Positions 20,940 through 29,697 of a stretch of 33,341 nucleotides of DNA are shown one piece after another. Numbering within the stretch: the stretch's first letter is position 1; each line of letters opens with the position of its first letter. A program made the translations under genes and the position numbers. The notes under the pieces were generated by a model. That model was not told where the DNA came from and did no database searches. It worked only from the letters and a program-made list of their open reading frames with translations. This DNA is from a bacterium (GTDB lineage: Bacteria > Patescibacteriota > Patescibacteriia > JAHIZJ01), in NCBI GenBank assembly GCA_030699685.1, contig JAUYLJ010000019.1:1-33341 (forward strand). The letters run 5' to 3'.

Positions 20940-23627
20940 ATGGCAACACACGCGTGGTACACACTTTCACAAACAACAGTATTTGAAACGCTGAAATCGC
21001 GCAAAACCGGCCTGACGAACAGGGAAGTGGCCGCGCGGCAGAAGCGCTATGGTTTCAACACGCTGCCGGAGGAGCGCCGCGCTTCGTGGTTTTTCGTATT
21101 GATCCGCCAGTTTAGAAACTGGCTCGTCTATATTCTTCTTTTTGCGGCTATTATCAGCCTGGCGTTGGGAGAGTTAGTGGACATGTGGGTGATTCTGGCG
21201 GCGGTGCTGATTAACATGGTGGTTGGCTTCATCCAGGAAAATCGGGCTATGCGGGCAATGGACAAGTTGCGCAAGGTGGTCAGTTTCCAGGCAATCGTAA
21301 CGCGCGACGGCGAGGAGCGTTCGATCGAGGTGAAAGACCTGGTGCCTGGCGATATTGTTTTACTGGAGCCCGGAGACAAGGTGCCGGCTGATTTGCGTAT
21401 TTTCGAAGAAAGTACTATGCGGGTAAACGAAGCCAAGCTGACGGGAGAATCCCGCCCGGTGGAAAAAGACATTGTCAGATTGAAATCCGATCTGATACTG
21501 GCTGACCAGGTGAATATGGCCTTCATGGGCACGGTCGTGGTGAGCGGTTCGGGTCGGGGGATCGTCTGTCAGACTGGCATCACCACTGAGCTTGGACAGA
21601 TCGCCCAGATGATCAAGGAAGCGAAAAAAGAACAAACCCCTCTTCAGGAGCGATTAGACAGGATGAGTAAAGCGCTTGGCGGAACTATTATTGGCCTGAG
21701 CGTCTTGATCATGATCTTCGGAATGCTGGCCGGTCACGAATTCGTGGAAATGTTCACCACTGCCGTGGCTATCGCGGTGGCGGCTATCCCTGAGGGTCTG
21801 GCCGTGGCAGTAACGGTGATCTTGGCAATCGGCATGCAGCGGATTCTCAAGCAAAAAGGTTTGGTGCGCAAGCTGGTGGCGGCCGAGACGCTGGGCTCGA
21901 CGACGGTGATTTGCACGGACAAGACTGGTACGCTGACGGAAGGGGAGATGCGCGTGGTCAGGGTGATTACCAACAACTCTGATTTTGACTTGAACGCCGA
22001 CAAATACAAAACCCACCTGCAAGAGATCGGCGAGCGTTCCAGCTATCTCATGGCGATGAAGATAGGCGTGTTGTGTAACGATGCCCATATTGAGAATGAA
22101 TACCGCGAGCTGGAGCATTGGAAGATATTCGGTAACCCCACGGAAAAAGCGCTGATACTGGCCGGCAGCCAAATCGGGCTGAACCGGTCGAATCTGGAAA
22201 AAGTGTCTCCGCGTCTAGCAACCATTCCGTTCAGCTCCGAGAAGAAATTTATGATGACACTCCATCAGGGACAGAAGAAGGGCAATGTTGTGTATTTGAA
22301 AGGCGCGCCGGAAAAGGTGCTGGGCATGTCCGGGCGGGTTGATTTGGACGGCCACATCGAGACGATGAATGAAGCCAAGCGGAAAAACATTATCAAGCGC
22401 GTAGAACACTTAAGTACCAAAGGATTGCGGATTATGGCCCTGGGATACAAGCCGGTAAATGGTGAAATGAAGAATCTTAAGCCCAGCCCGGAGCTCTATA
22501 GCGACTTTGTCTTTGTCGGACTGATCGGGATCAAGGATCCTCTACGCGCGGAAGCGAAAGACACGATCAAGTTATGCAAAAAAGCCGGCATCAAAATAGT
22601 CATGATTACCGGGGATCACAAATTGACGGCCCAGGCGATCGCCCAGGAGCTTGGACTGGAGGCCAAGACTGCCAACATCCTGGAAGGCAAAGACCTCGCG
22701 TCGATGAACCAGACCGATCTGCGCAAAAGGGTACGCGACATCACTGTCTATGCCAGGGTTTCACCCCGGGACAAACTTCGCATTATCGATGCCTGGCAAG
22801 CCGAAGGAGAAGTGGTGGCTATGACGGGGGATGGAGTCAATGACGCGCCGGCTTTACGCTCGGCTGATATTGGCGTAGCCGTGGGTTCGGGCACGGATAT
22901 TGCCAAAGAAACGGCCGACTTGATCATTCTGGATGATAATTTCCAAACGATCGTGGCCGCGGTTAAGCAGGGACGAGTGATTTTTGACAATATTAAGAAA
23001 GTGATTTTGTATTTGCTCTCCGATGGATTTTCCGAAGTGGTGGTGATTTCTATCGCGTTACTTTTCGGCCTGCCCCTCCCCTTAGTGGCGGCGCAAATTC
23101 TTTGGATCAATCTGGTGACTGACGGATTTCCAGACATTGCCCTGACGATGGAGCCTGAGGAGAGAGAGGTGATGGACGAAGCTCCATTGAAGCGCAACTC
23201 GCCAATCATCGACACGGAAATGAAATGGCTGATCGGCCTGGTAAGCTTGATCAGTGGATTTGCCGCTTTCGGACTCTTTTATTATTTCTGGAATTCAACC
23301 GGCGACGTGGAACTGGCGCGGACGATGGTATTCTCTCTGGTCGGAGTTGATTCGCTGGTCTATGTCTTCAGTTGCCGGTCTCTACGGCAGCCCATCTGGC
23401 GGAAAAACCCTTTCGTCAACCCCTATCTTCTGCTGGCAGTGGCCGCCGGCGGAGCCTTGCAATTTGCCGCCATCTACGCCCCGCCCCTTCAAAACATCCT
23501 GCGGACCGTGCCGCTCAACCTTGACCAATGGACGGCAATCGCCATAGCCATAGTCGTGGAAATAGCCGTGATTGAGACGGTGAAGTATGTGTTTATCCTC
23601 CGTAAACACCACGTGAAGGCGTCATAA
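20940..23627 (+). CDS. P-type ATPase, calcium-transporter (P2A) type
   Basis: 895 residues, full length. Motifs in order: N-terminal cation-ATPase domain (GLTNREVAARQKRYGFN), actuator TGES (168-171), PEGL in the fourth membrane helix (284-287), the phosphorylation site DKTGT with D327, KGAPEKVL, MITGDHKLTAQAIA, and GDGVNDAP from 630. The sixth-helix WINLVTDGFPDIALT retains the Asn and Asp of calcium site II of SERCA. In the fifth helix, SDGFSEVVVIS keeps the site I Glu but has Gly in place of the Asn, closer to PMR1-type pumps. Ca2+ (or Mn2+) export is the likely role. The ATG at 20940 was chosen because upstream in-frame starts overlap the -10 box. Confidence 0.93.
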   Translation: MATHAWYTLSQTTVFETLKSRKTGLTNREVAARQKRYGFNTLPEERRASWFFVLIRQFRNWLVYILLFAAIISLALGELVDMWVILAAVLINMVVGFIQENRAMRAMDKLRKVVSFQAIVTRDGEERSIEVKDLVPGDIVLLEPGDKVPADLRIFEESTMRVNEAKLTGESRPVEKDIVRLKSDLILADQVNMAFMGTVVVSGSGRGIVCQTGITTELGQIAQMIKEAKKEQTPLQERLDRMSKALGGTIIGLSVLIMIFGMLAGHEFVEMFTTAVAIAVAAIPEGLAVAVTVILAIGMQRILKQKGLVRKLVAAETLGSTTVICTDKTGTLTEGEMRVVRVITNNSDFDLNADKYKTHLQEIGERSSYLMAMKIGVLCNDAHIENEYRELEHWKIFGNPTEKALILAGSQIGLNRSNLEKVSPRLATIPFSSEKKFMMTLHQGQKKGNVVYLKGAPEKVLGMSGRVDLDGHIETMNEAKRKNIIKRVEHLSTKGLRIMALGYKPVNGEMKNLKPSPELYSDFVFVGLIGIKDPLRAEAKDTIKLCKKAGIKIVMITGDHKLTAQAIAQELGLEAKTANILEGKDLASMNQTDLRKRVRDITVYARVSPRDKLRIIDAWQAEGEVVAMTGDGVNDAPALRSADIGVAVGSGTDIAKETADLIILDDNFQTIVAAVKQGRVIFDNIKKVILYLLSDGFSEVVVISIALLFGLPLPLVAAQILWINLVTDGFPDIALTMEPEEREVMDEAPLKRNSPIIDTEMKWLIGLVSLISGFAAFGLFYYFWNSTGDVELARTMVFSLVGVDSLVYVFSCRSLRQPIWRKNPFVNPYLLLAVAAGGALQFAAIYAPPLQNILRTVPLNLDQWTAIAIAIVVEIAVIETVKYVFILRKHHVKAS

Positions 23628-23642
23628 CTATTCGATACCACT

Positions 23643-24266
23643 ATGAAGAGCAATACTTTGGGTTTCTGGATGGCGATGGCCTCGCTGTTGATACTGTTAG
23701 GGATTGAACTCCTATATCACTATGACTCGTGGTCCCGACAGCTAGCTCTGTCGCTGACCAATGTGTTGGGAGGAGGCGGATTTGCCGTGCTTTGGAAAGT
23801 GCTGCGCCGCAAAGGCATTGAGCTGCACTGGTTGAGCGCGATTTTCATTGCTGCCGCGATTTGGTTTGACGCGATGGGCAATTTCCTTTTTCTCTACCGC
23901 GATTTGCTTTGGTGGGACCGCGTGTCGCATTTAGTTGGATCAATTGCACCCGCTTTTGTCATCAGCACGATCTTACTCCAGCTGCGCACTGCGGGCAGAA
24001 TCGTCTCTCCATCATGGTGGATGAATTTCTCGGCTTTGGCCAGCGCGATGCTATTGTCCGTGCTGTATGAAATCAGCGAGTATTTAGGAGATTTGTGGTT
24101 ACCTACCCATCGGGTAACGGATGTTTTTGACACCCCGGATGACCTGCTTTGGAATCTTATTGGGGCCGCTATCGGCATATTCGTTTCTCGTGTGATTTAC
24201 AGCCAAACGCATCGAAAAAATACTTTTGACAGAATCGGGAAAAATAGCTATAGTAAGAGTCTCTAA
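23643..24266 (+). CDS. Membrane protein of the DUF2238/YjdF-like family
   Basis: 207 residues with about five or six hydrophobic segments. The pattern WWDRVSHLVGS, YEISEYLGD and VTDVFDTPDDLLWNLIGAA matches the conserved Asp/His/Glu-containing blocks of the DUF2238 (YjdF) family, whose function is not established. It follows the ATPase by 15 bases and is probably cotranscribed with it. Its last 40 bases contain the asnS promoter, and its stop codon lies in the loop of a terminator-like hairpin. Confidence 0.72.
   Translation: MKSNTLGFWMAMASLLILLGIELLYHYDSWSRQLALSLTNVLGGGGFAVLWKVLRRKGIELHWLSAIFIAAAIWFDAMGNFLFLYRDLLWWDRVSHLVGSIAPAFVISTILLQLRTAGRIVSPSWWMNFSALASAMLLSVLYEISEYLGDLWLPTHRVTDVFDTPDDLLWNLIGAAIGIFVSRVIYSQTHRKNTFDRIGKNSYSKSL
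24226..24254 (+). promoter_or_regulatory. Promoter of asnS inside the upstream coding region
   Basis: TTGACA (24226-24231) and TATAGT (24249-24254) are 17 bases apart, a perfect -35 and a five-of-six -10. Both boxes lie in the last codons of the membrane protein gene. The expected start point is near 24261. Confidence 0.8.
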
Positions 24267-24276
24267 GAGACTTTTT
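24258..24276 (+). terminator. Terminator-like hairpin straddling the asnS transcription start
   Basis: AGTCTC (24258-24263) pairs perfectly with GAGACT (24267-24272) around a TAA loop, which is the stop codon of the preceding gene. A T-run follows (24272-24276). Read-through transcripts from upstream would contain the whole hairpin; transcripts started at the asnS promoter would not. Confidence 0.55.
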
Positions 24277-24278
24277 GT

Positions 24279-25571
24279 ATGAAAAAAATTTCCGTTTCCG
24301 ACATCGCGCAGCATCTCGGTCAGGAAGTAGAGCTGAAAGGCTGGGCATTCAATCTTCGATCCTCCGGCAGTATCGTTTTTTTGCAATTTCGCGATGGCAC
24401 TGGCCGGATTCAGGGCGTGGTATCGAAGAAAGAAGTCGATGCCCCAAGCTGGGAACAGGCTGCTGACCTGACGATAGAAAGTTCGGTTGTATTAGTTGGT
24501 ACGCCGAAAGAAGAGGCGCGGTCGCCTTTCGGGTATGAACTGGATGTCAAAACTCTGACAGTGGTGCAGAAAGCGGAGGAATTTCCCATCGGGAAAAAGG
24601 AGCACGGGATCGAATTTCTGATGGATCACCGCCATTTATGGATCCGTTCTCCGCGACAAGTGGCAATCTTACGCGTCCGCGACGAAGTGGTTTGGCAGCT
24701 GCGGAAGTTTATGAAGGAAGAGGGCTTTGTCCTGACCGATTCGCCGATTCTCACGCCAACCTCTTGTGAGGGCACAACGACGCTTTTTGAAACCGAATAC
24801 TTCGATACTAAAGCCTATTTAGCCCAGTCGGGCCAGCTCTATATCGAAGCGACGGCCTCGGCGCTGGGGAAAGTCTATGATTTTGGTCCTACTTTCCGCG
24901 CGGAGAAGTCAAAAACCCGCCGTCATCTCACGGAGTTCTGGATGCTTGACGCGGAAGCCGCCTACGTGGAAAACGACGGAAATATGGACATCCAGGAAAA
25001 AATGATCGCCACGGTGGTTCAAAATGTGCTGACAGAATGTGCCGATGAGCTTGCCGTGATTGAGCGAGACGTGAAGCCTCTGCTTCAGGTTCAGTCGCCT
25101 TTCCCGCGCATTCGTTATGACGAGGCGGTGGAGAAGCTTAACGCGGCCGGCACGAAGATGGAGCTGGGAAGCGACTTTGGAGGCGATGAAGAAACGGTGT
25201 TGTCCAAGATGTACGACCGGCCGGTTTTTATCACGCACTATCCAAAAAGCGTCAAAGGATTCTATTTTCAACCGGAGGAGGGGAACCCCGAGCGGGTACT
25301 CAACAGCGATCTGATCGCGCCCGAGGGCTATGGCGAAATGATCGGCGGCTCCCAGAGAATTCACGACTTGAAACTGTTGGAAAAACGGATGAAGGAATTC
25401 AAACTGCCACGCAAGGATTTTGAATGGTATCTCGATCTCAGACGCTACGGTTCAGTACCGCATTCGGGGTTCGGTTTGGGACTGGAGAGGCTGGTAACGT
25501 GGATATGCGGATTGGAGCACGTCAGAGAGGCGATTCCGTTCCCGAGATTGATTAATCGAATAAGGCCGTAG
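24279..25571 (+). CDS. asnS: Asparagine-tRNA ligase
   Basis: 430 residues, class II synthetase of the AsnRS/AspRS group. The N-terminal OB-fold ([20 protein letters not shown]) binds the anticodon. The catalytic domain has motif 2 ([19 protein letters not shown]) and motif 3 ([16 protein letters not shown]). [10 protein letters not shown] and EFWMLDAE are typical of AsnRS rather than bacterial AspRS. It makes Asn-tRNA directly, so this organism need not rely only on the amidotransferase route. It has a strong promoter of its own and lies just before aspS. Confidence 0.95.
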   Translation: MKKISVSDIAQHLGQEVELKGWAFNLRSSGSIVFLQFRDGTGRIQGVVSKKEVDAPSWEQAADLTIESSVVLVGTPKEEARSPFGYELDVKTLTVVQKAEEFPIGKKEHGIEFLMDHRHLWIRSPRQVAILRVRDEVVWQLRKFMKEEGFVLTDSPILTPTSCEGTTTLFETEYFDTKAYLAQSGQLYIEATASALGKVYDFGPTFRAEKSKTRRHLTEFWMLDAEAAYVENDGNMDIQEKMIATVVQNVLTECADELAVIERDVKPLLQVQSPFPRIRYDEAVEKLNAAGTKMELGSDFGGDEETVLSKMYDRPVFITHYPKSVKGFYFQPEEGNPERVLNSDLIAPEGYGEMIGGSQRIHDLKLLEKRMKEFKLPRKDFEWYLDLRRYGSVPHSGFGLGLERLVTWICGLEHVREAIPFPRLINRIRP

Positions 25572-25575
25572 AGTT

Positions 25576-25633
25576 GTTAATTAGTTAATTCGTTGATTGG
25601 TTAATTAGCCAATTATCTAATTAACAAATCAAC
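25576..25633 (+). repeat. Octamer-period repeat folding into a palindrome (asnS-aspS spacer)
   Basis: Four tandem units of GTTRATTN (25576-25607) are followed by a region that is largely their reverse complement. The arms 25592-25608 and 25617-25633 pair at 16 of 17 positions around an eight-base loop. No T-run follows, so a classical terminator is unlikely. Related units occur at 27375-27412. Confidence 0.75.
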
Positions 25634-25653
25634 TACCTACCGACACCAAGAAA

Positions 25654-27072
25654 ATGAAACGTGTATTCTCAACTCATGCTAATGCGTTCGTGGGCAAGAC
25701 AACTACCTTCTCTGGCTGGGCTCATTCGGTTCGGCGTATGGGGAAGATTGTGTTTATCAATTTGCGCGACAAAGAGGGCCTGCTTCAGATCGTTTGCTCG
25801 CCCGACTCTGGAGAAGCCTACGAAATAGCGCGGAAAATTCGCCCTGAGTTCGTGCTGACAGTAACCGGAAAAGTAGCCAAGCGTGATCCGAAAAACGTCA
25901 ACCAGGAATTGGCCACTGGAAGCGTTGAAGTAGTCGCCGAAACGATTGAAATCATCAGTGAATCGAAGACGCCGCCATTTGAGATTGTTAATGAAGATCG
26001 CCAGGCATCGGAAGAACTGCGTCTCCAGTATCGCTATCTTGACCTGCGTCATGAGCGCATGCGGTACAACATTAGCGTCCGGCACAAAGTTGCTCTCTTC
26101 GTCAGAAATTTTCTCAACGGAAAAGGATTTATGGAGCTGCATACGCCGCTTTTGTCAAAATCCACGCCCGAAGGCGCTCGCGACTACCTGGTGCCGTCGC
26201 GTCTCCATAAGGGGAAATTTTTCGCTTTGCCGCAGTCCCCTCAGCAATACAAACAGCTGCTGATGGTGGCCGGCGTTGAACGGTATTTTCAGATCGCGCC
26301 ATGTTTCCGCGACGAAGACGCGCGGGCTGATCGGTCGCCGGGAGAGTTTTACCAGATTGATATCGAGATGTCTTTCGTCACTCAGGACGATATATTGAAC
26401 TTGGTGGAAGAAATGTTTACGGCCATGGTGGCGGAAATTTTTCCGGAGAAAAAGTTTACCAGCACGCCCTGGCCGCGATTGACGCACGCCGAGGTGTCTG
26501 AAAAGTACGGCACTGACAAACCCGATCTGCGCCAGGATAAGAATAACAAGGATGAATTGGCGTTTACATGGGTGGTAGACTTTCCGCTTTTTGTTTCGCA
26601 ATCCAAGGACGACTTTTTCCACGGATCGGGCGCCGGCACGCTCGCCCCTTCTCACCATATGTTCACAGCTCCGAAGGAAGAGGATATTCATTTGCTCGAC
26701 ACTGATCCGGCCAAAGTCCGATCATACCAACATGATTTGGTTTTGAACGGGTTTGAAGTAGGGGGAGGCAGTATTCGTATCCATCGGCCGGAAATCCAGG
26801 AAAAGATATTCGACATCATTGGCTTCACCAAAGATCAAAAAAAGCAATTTAAACATCTGCTGACGGCTTTCGAATACGGCGTGCCACCTCACGGCGGAAT
26901 CGCTCCTGGCTTCGACCGTTTGCTCTTCGTCCTGCTTGGGGAAAAGAGCATCAAGGAAGTTGTCCCGTTTCCTTTAAGCAGCGAAGGCCGTGATCCCATG
27001 ATGGGCTCGCCCAGCAAAGTAGCGCCGGGGCAATTACGCGACCTGGGAATCAAACTCGATAAATCGGAATGA
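25654..27072 (+). CDS. aspS: Aspartate-tRNA ligase lacking the GAD insertion domain
   Basis: 472 residues; bacterial AspRS is usually about 590. The N-terminal OB-fold (FSGWAHSVRRMGKIVFINLRD), YRYLDLRHERM, motif 2 (CFRDEDARADRSPGEFYQID) and motif 3 (GIAPGFDRLLFVLLG) are of the bacterial type. After KYGTDKPDLR the sequence goes almost at once to FTWVVDFPLF, so the GAD domain of about 120 residues normally inserted there is absent. The active-site blocks are intact, so it should be functional. No Shine-Dalgarno sequence is seen. It overlaps the next gene by four bases. Confidence 0.95.
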   Translation: MKRVFSTHANAFVGKTTTFSGWAHSVRRMGKIVFINLRDKEGLLQIVCSPDSGEAYEIARKIRPEFVLTVTGKVAKRDPKNVNQELATGSVEVVAETIEIISESKTPPFEIVNEDRQASEELRLQYRYLDLRHERMRYNISVRHKVALFVRNFLNGKGFMELHTPLLSKSTPEGARDYLVPSRLHKGKFFALPQSPQQYKQLLMVAGVERYFQIAPCFRDEDARADRSPGEFYQIDIEMSFVTQDDILNLVEEMFTAMVAEIFPEKKFTSTPWPRLTHAEVSEKYGTDKPDLRQDKNNKDELAFTWVVDFPLFVSQSKDDFFHGSGAGTLAPSHHMFTAPKEEDIHLLDTDPAKVRSYQHDLVLNGFEVGGGSIRIHRPEIQEKIFDIIGFTKDQKKQFKHLLTAFEYGVPPHGGIAPGFDRLLFVLLGEKSIKEVVPFPLSSEGRDPMMGSPSKVAPGQLRDLGIKLDKSE

Positions 27073-27371
27073 GGCTTTCACCGCTTCAGCGGAATATCCT
27101 GACCGAGATTTACTTAAGCAAGGCCAAGAAGTACCGTCGCAAAGGAGTTCGTCGACTGTACCGCGGCCGAGCCCAGGCCGACGAAGTGTCAAAGGTGATG
27201 ACCAAAAGCCTTGAGCGGCTGATCGACAACGAGCTGATGACCGGTTACGGCCGCCGTACGCCGCATAAATGGTTTATCAGCGAAGTTCAACTGACGACAA
27301 AAGGAAGAAGAACGGCCAAGGAGTTACTGGGAAAACAGCAGGCGTTGCCGTTTGGAAGGAGGGGTGGATAA
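27069..27371 (+). CDS. Small winged-helix-like protein of unknown function
   Basis: 100 residues, basic (many Arg and Lys). The start LSPLQRNILTEIYLSK followed by a helix with VSKVMTKSLERLIDNELM and then a beta-hairpin-like WFISEVQLTTKGRRTAKELL has the order of a winged helix-turn-helix. DNA binding is inference from that pattern. It is translationally coupled to aspS by ATGA and is bracketed, with aspS, by two octamer repeat arrays. Confidence 0.6.
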   Translation: MRLSPLQRNILTEIYLSKAKKYRRKGVRRLYRGRAQADEVSKVMTKSLERLIDNELMTGYGRRTPHKWFISEVQLTTKGRRTAKELLGKQQALPFGRRGG

Positions 27372-27374
27372 TTG

Positions 27375-27412
27375 GTTAATTCGTTGATGAGTTGATTTGA
27401 GATGGTTGATTG
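27375..27412 (+). repeat. Second array of octamer units (GTTRATTN family)
   Basis: Units GTTAATTC, GTTGATGA and GTTGATTT stand in tandem at 27375-27398. After a six-base break another GTTGATTG follows (27405-27412). The units are the same as in the asnS-aspS spacer. No long inverted arm is visible here. Confidence 0.6.
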
Positions 27413-27420
27413 GTAATAGT

Positions 27421-28380
27421 ATGAAGATATCTCGAAAAAATAACATTTACCCATTTACAGTTTTCATTGTTGTTATTGCACTACTCGCCTATTATTTTGT
27501 CTATGTCAAAAATGCAGGAGCTTTATTTGATCGCTCAGTGGAAGACGGGATTGAGTCATGGAATGGATATCATTTAACAGAAAAAACCTTAGGTTCAGGA
27601 ATCTGTGATAACAAGCAATTTGAAACTATTATCGAAAGATTGAATACTCAAACAAGATCAGTTCTTTATCTCCATAGCGGTTTACAAATGATGATAACAG
27701 AAAATCCTTTAAACTGGAGTAATGCGCAATTCAGAGATCATGCTCAATCCAAATGTACTACAACCAAAGGTTTTGTTCCTGTACGGGTGTATCGCGATAA
27801 ATTATTGTGGAAAAATCAATGTTCAGGATTTCATGAAAGTTCATTTATATCACCTTGTAATGATATCCAAAATTCAATTATTGAATGGGAAGAGAATCAT
27901 GCGACTTCTTCAAAGCAGAATTTTAATGAAGCTGGCATCCGTTTTGAAACGTTACTAGGGTATCATCTTGGTTTGAGCGGTTGGTCCAACCGAGGGTATC
28001 ATTACTTTTCATTTTATCCGGACGGAACTCTCGGCGGATATTCAGGTATACAATTATTCATTCCCTTAAAGGAAGAATTAGACGCCAATTTTATTGGAGA
28101 AGAACTCGGATTCTCTGTGTCAATGCCTGATCTCTCTGAAGGAAAGCAGATTGTGTTGGACGGCGAGCCAGGAAGGAGAGTTACCGAAAGACACACTTTT
28201 CCCGAATCACCGCCCTATCCTTGGGATGGGGAATATGTTTACGAATATTATCCAGTTCAATTTCGGTATTCCAATCTTCCAGTAATATTAGTGTATCATC
28301 ATGCTTATGCTGATGATGTTATGCAGCCATTCTGGGAAAAAATGCATGATACGTGGCAATTCAAAACTGATAATTTGTAG
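27421..28380 (+). CDS. AT-rich membrane-anchored protein of unknown function
   Basis: 319 residues. An N-terminal helix (FTVFIVVIALLAYYFVYV, near 12-29) after a basic MKISRKNN should anchor it with the rest outside the cell. Four cysteines in the first half of the external part (in GICDN, SKCTT, NQCSG, SPCND) could form disulfides. The C-terminal part (GEPGRRVTE, then QPFWEKMHDTWQFK) resembles the end of small secreted domains in which a helix precedes a final TWKF-type strand. I recognise no named family. By eye the gene is much more AT-rich than its neighbours, which suggests a different origin. The ATG at 27421 was chosen over an upstream start because it gives the normal anchor. Confidence 0.7.
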   Translation: MKISRKNNIYPFTVFIVVIALLAYYFVYVKNAGALFDRSVEDGIESWNGYHLTEKTLGSGICDNKQFETIIERLNTQTRSVLYLHSGLQMMITENPLNWSNAQFRDHAQSKCTTTKGFVPVRVYRDKLLWKNQCSGFHESSFISPCNDIQNSIIEWEENHATSSKQNFNEAGIRFETLLGYHLGLSGWSNRGYHYFSFYPDGTLGGYSGIQLFIPLKEELDANFIGEELGFSVSMPDLSEGKQIVLDGEPGRRVTERHTFPESPPYPWDGEYVYEYYPVQFRYSNLPVILVYHHAYADDVMQPFWEKMHDTWQFKTDNL

Positions 28381-28421
28381 TCATCTATTACAAGCCTCTA
28401 ATGAATCATTCAACCAAGACC

Positions 28422-28895
28422 ATGTCCATACCCAAAAAATTCACCAATTATCTCGAAAAGAACCAGGTCAAATACGACGTGGTGGAGCATCGTACGGTCT
28501 ACACGGCCTACGATTTATCGCAAACCCTTGACCGAAAAATGACGGATATTGCCAAGACACTGCTAGTCAAGGTTGACAACGGATTGGCGTTGGCGGTCTT
28601 GCCGGCCTCAAAGCGTTTGGATTTAATCAAACTCAAGAAACTGGCCAAAGCCAAGAAAGTTGGGTTGCCTAAAGAGAATGTTATGAAAACCAAGCTGAAG
28701 ATCAAACCCGGGGCGATCACGCCTTTCGGGAAAATGCACAAGCTGCCGGTCTATATGGACGCAAGTTTGAAAAAGCCGAAAAAGATTCTTGTCGGCGCGG
28801 GGTCTTTTGACGAATCATTTTTGATAACGCCGGCGGCCTTGATCAAACTTGAGGAACCGGTCATTGGGTCTTTCAGTCAAGCTAGAAAAAAATGA
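28422..28895 (+). CDS. YbaK/ProX-type aminoacyl-tRNA deacylase
   Basis: 157 residues. The single-domain YbaK fold is recognisable: KYDVVEHRTVYTAYDLSQTL, AKTLLVKVDNGLALAVLPAS with the likely catalytic lysine, and VGAGSFDESFLITPAALIKL at the end. Family members hydrolyse mischarged tRNA (for example Cys- or Ala-tRNA-Pro) in trans. A seven-codon longer frame is open; the ATG at 28422 fits the family start better. Which tRNA is the substrate cannot be told. Confidence 0.88.
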   Translation: MSIPKKFTNYLEKNQVKYDVVEHRTVYTAYDLSQTLDRKMTDIAKTLLVKVDNGLALAVLPASKRLDLIKLKKLAKAKKVGLPKENVMKTKLKIKPGAITPFGKMHKLPVYMDASLKKPKKILVGAGSFDESFLITPAALIKLEEPVIGSFSQARKK

Positions 28896-28980
28896 TCAAT
28901 ATTTCTACCGATACTAACATCGCCACCCCATTGTCATCTCGGAAAAAGCCGGTCTGACACCTGGGTATTTATTCACGGAC

Positions 28981-29697
28981 TTGCACACTATCACGCTGGA
29001 ACAATTTGAAGGACCGCTTGACCTTTTGCTCAAACTGATTGAGGAGCAAAAGCTTGATATCACTGAAGTTTCCTTATCCAGGGTGACGGACCAATACCTG
29101 GCGTACCTGCATGCTTTGGAAGAGAGGCCGACCGATGAACTGGCGGATTTCCTGGTAGTAGCGGCAAAGCTTCTGCTCATAAAATCCAAAGCGCTGCTGC
29201 CGGTGTTTCAAGCGGATGATGATGAAATTGATCTGGAATCCCAGCTGAAGATCTACAAGGAATTTTTAGACGCCTCAAAAGCCATCCACGAAATTATTTT
29301 GCGGAAACGTCATCCGTATCCGCGGCCAGTCAACAAACAGTACGAGGAGCCGATTTTTAATCCGCCGTCTAATTTGAAACTGGACGACATGAAAGCGTTC
29401 ATGCTGGCGGTAATTGAACGCCTTGAACCTATCGTTCACGTACCGGAAGAAGTGATCGAGCGGACGGTATCCATCCAGGAGAAAATTCGGGCCATCGAAA
29501 CACTAATCAACAGTTCGGGGGAGCTTCGTTTCCGCAACCTGGTGAATTCGGCGGCTTCGAAGACGGAAATCATTGTCACTTTTTTGGCGCTCCTGGAGCT
29601 GATTAAGCAGAATACCATTACTGTCAGGCAAGACATCATCTTTGAAGATATTAGCATTAAACGATATTCAGAATATGGAGTTGAAGAGTCGGCTTGA
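28981..29697 (+). CDS. scpA: Segregation and condensation protein A (kleisin)
   Basis: 238 residues from a TTG start, which gives the canonical HTITLEQFEGPLDLLLKLIEEQKLDI kleisin N terminus (quoted in full by the motif EQFEGPLDLLL). ScpA bridges the SMC dimer with ScpB in the condensin complex. The middle has LADFLVVAAKLLLIKSKALLP and the C-terminal winged helix region contains FLALLELIKQNTITVRQ. No ATG is present in frame nearby, so the TTG is likely real. It overlaps scpB by 23 bases. Confidence 0.93.
   Translation: MHTITLEQFEGPLDLLLKLIEEQKLDITEVSLSRVTDQYLAYLHALEERPTDELADFLVVAAKLLLIKSKALLPVFQADDDEIDLESQLKIYKEFLDASKAIHEIILRKRHPYPRPVNKQYEEPIFNPPSNLKLDDMKAFMLAVIERLEPIVHVPEEVIERTVSIQEKIRAIETLINSSGELRFRNLVNSAASKTEIIVTFLALLELIKQNTITVRQDIIFEDISIKRYSEYGVEESA

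Noticed and set aside
25576-27412. CRISPR-like array in the AT-rich spacers
   Set aside because: Units are only eight bases, directly adjacent and degenerate, with no spacers and no cas genes.
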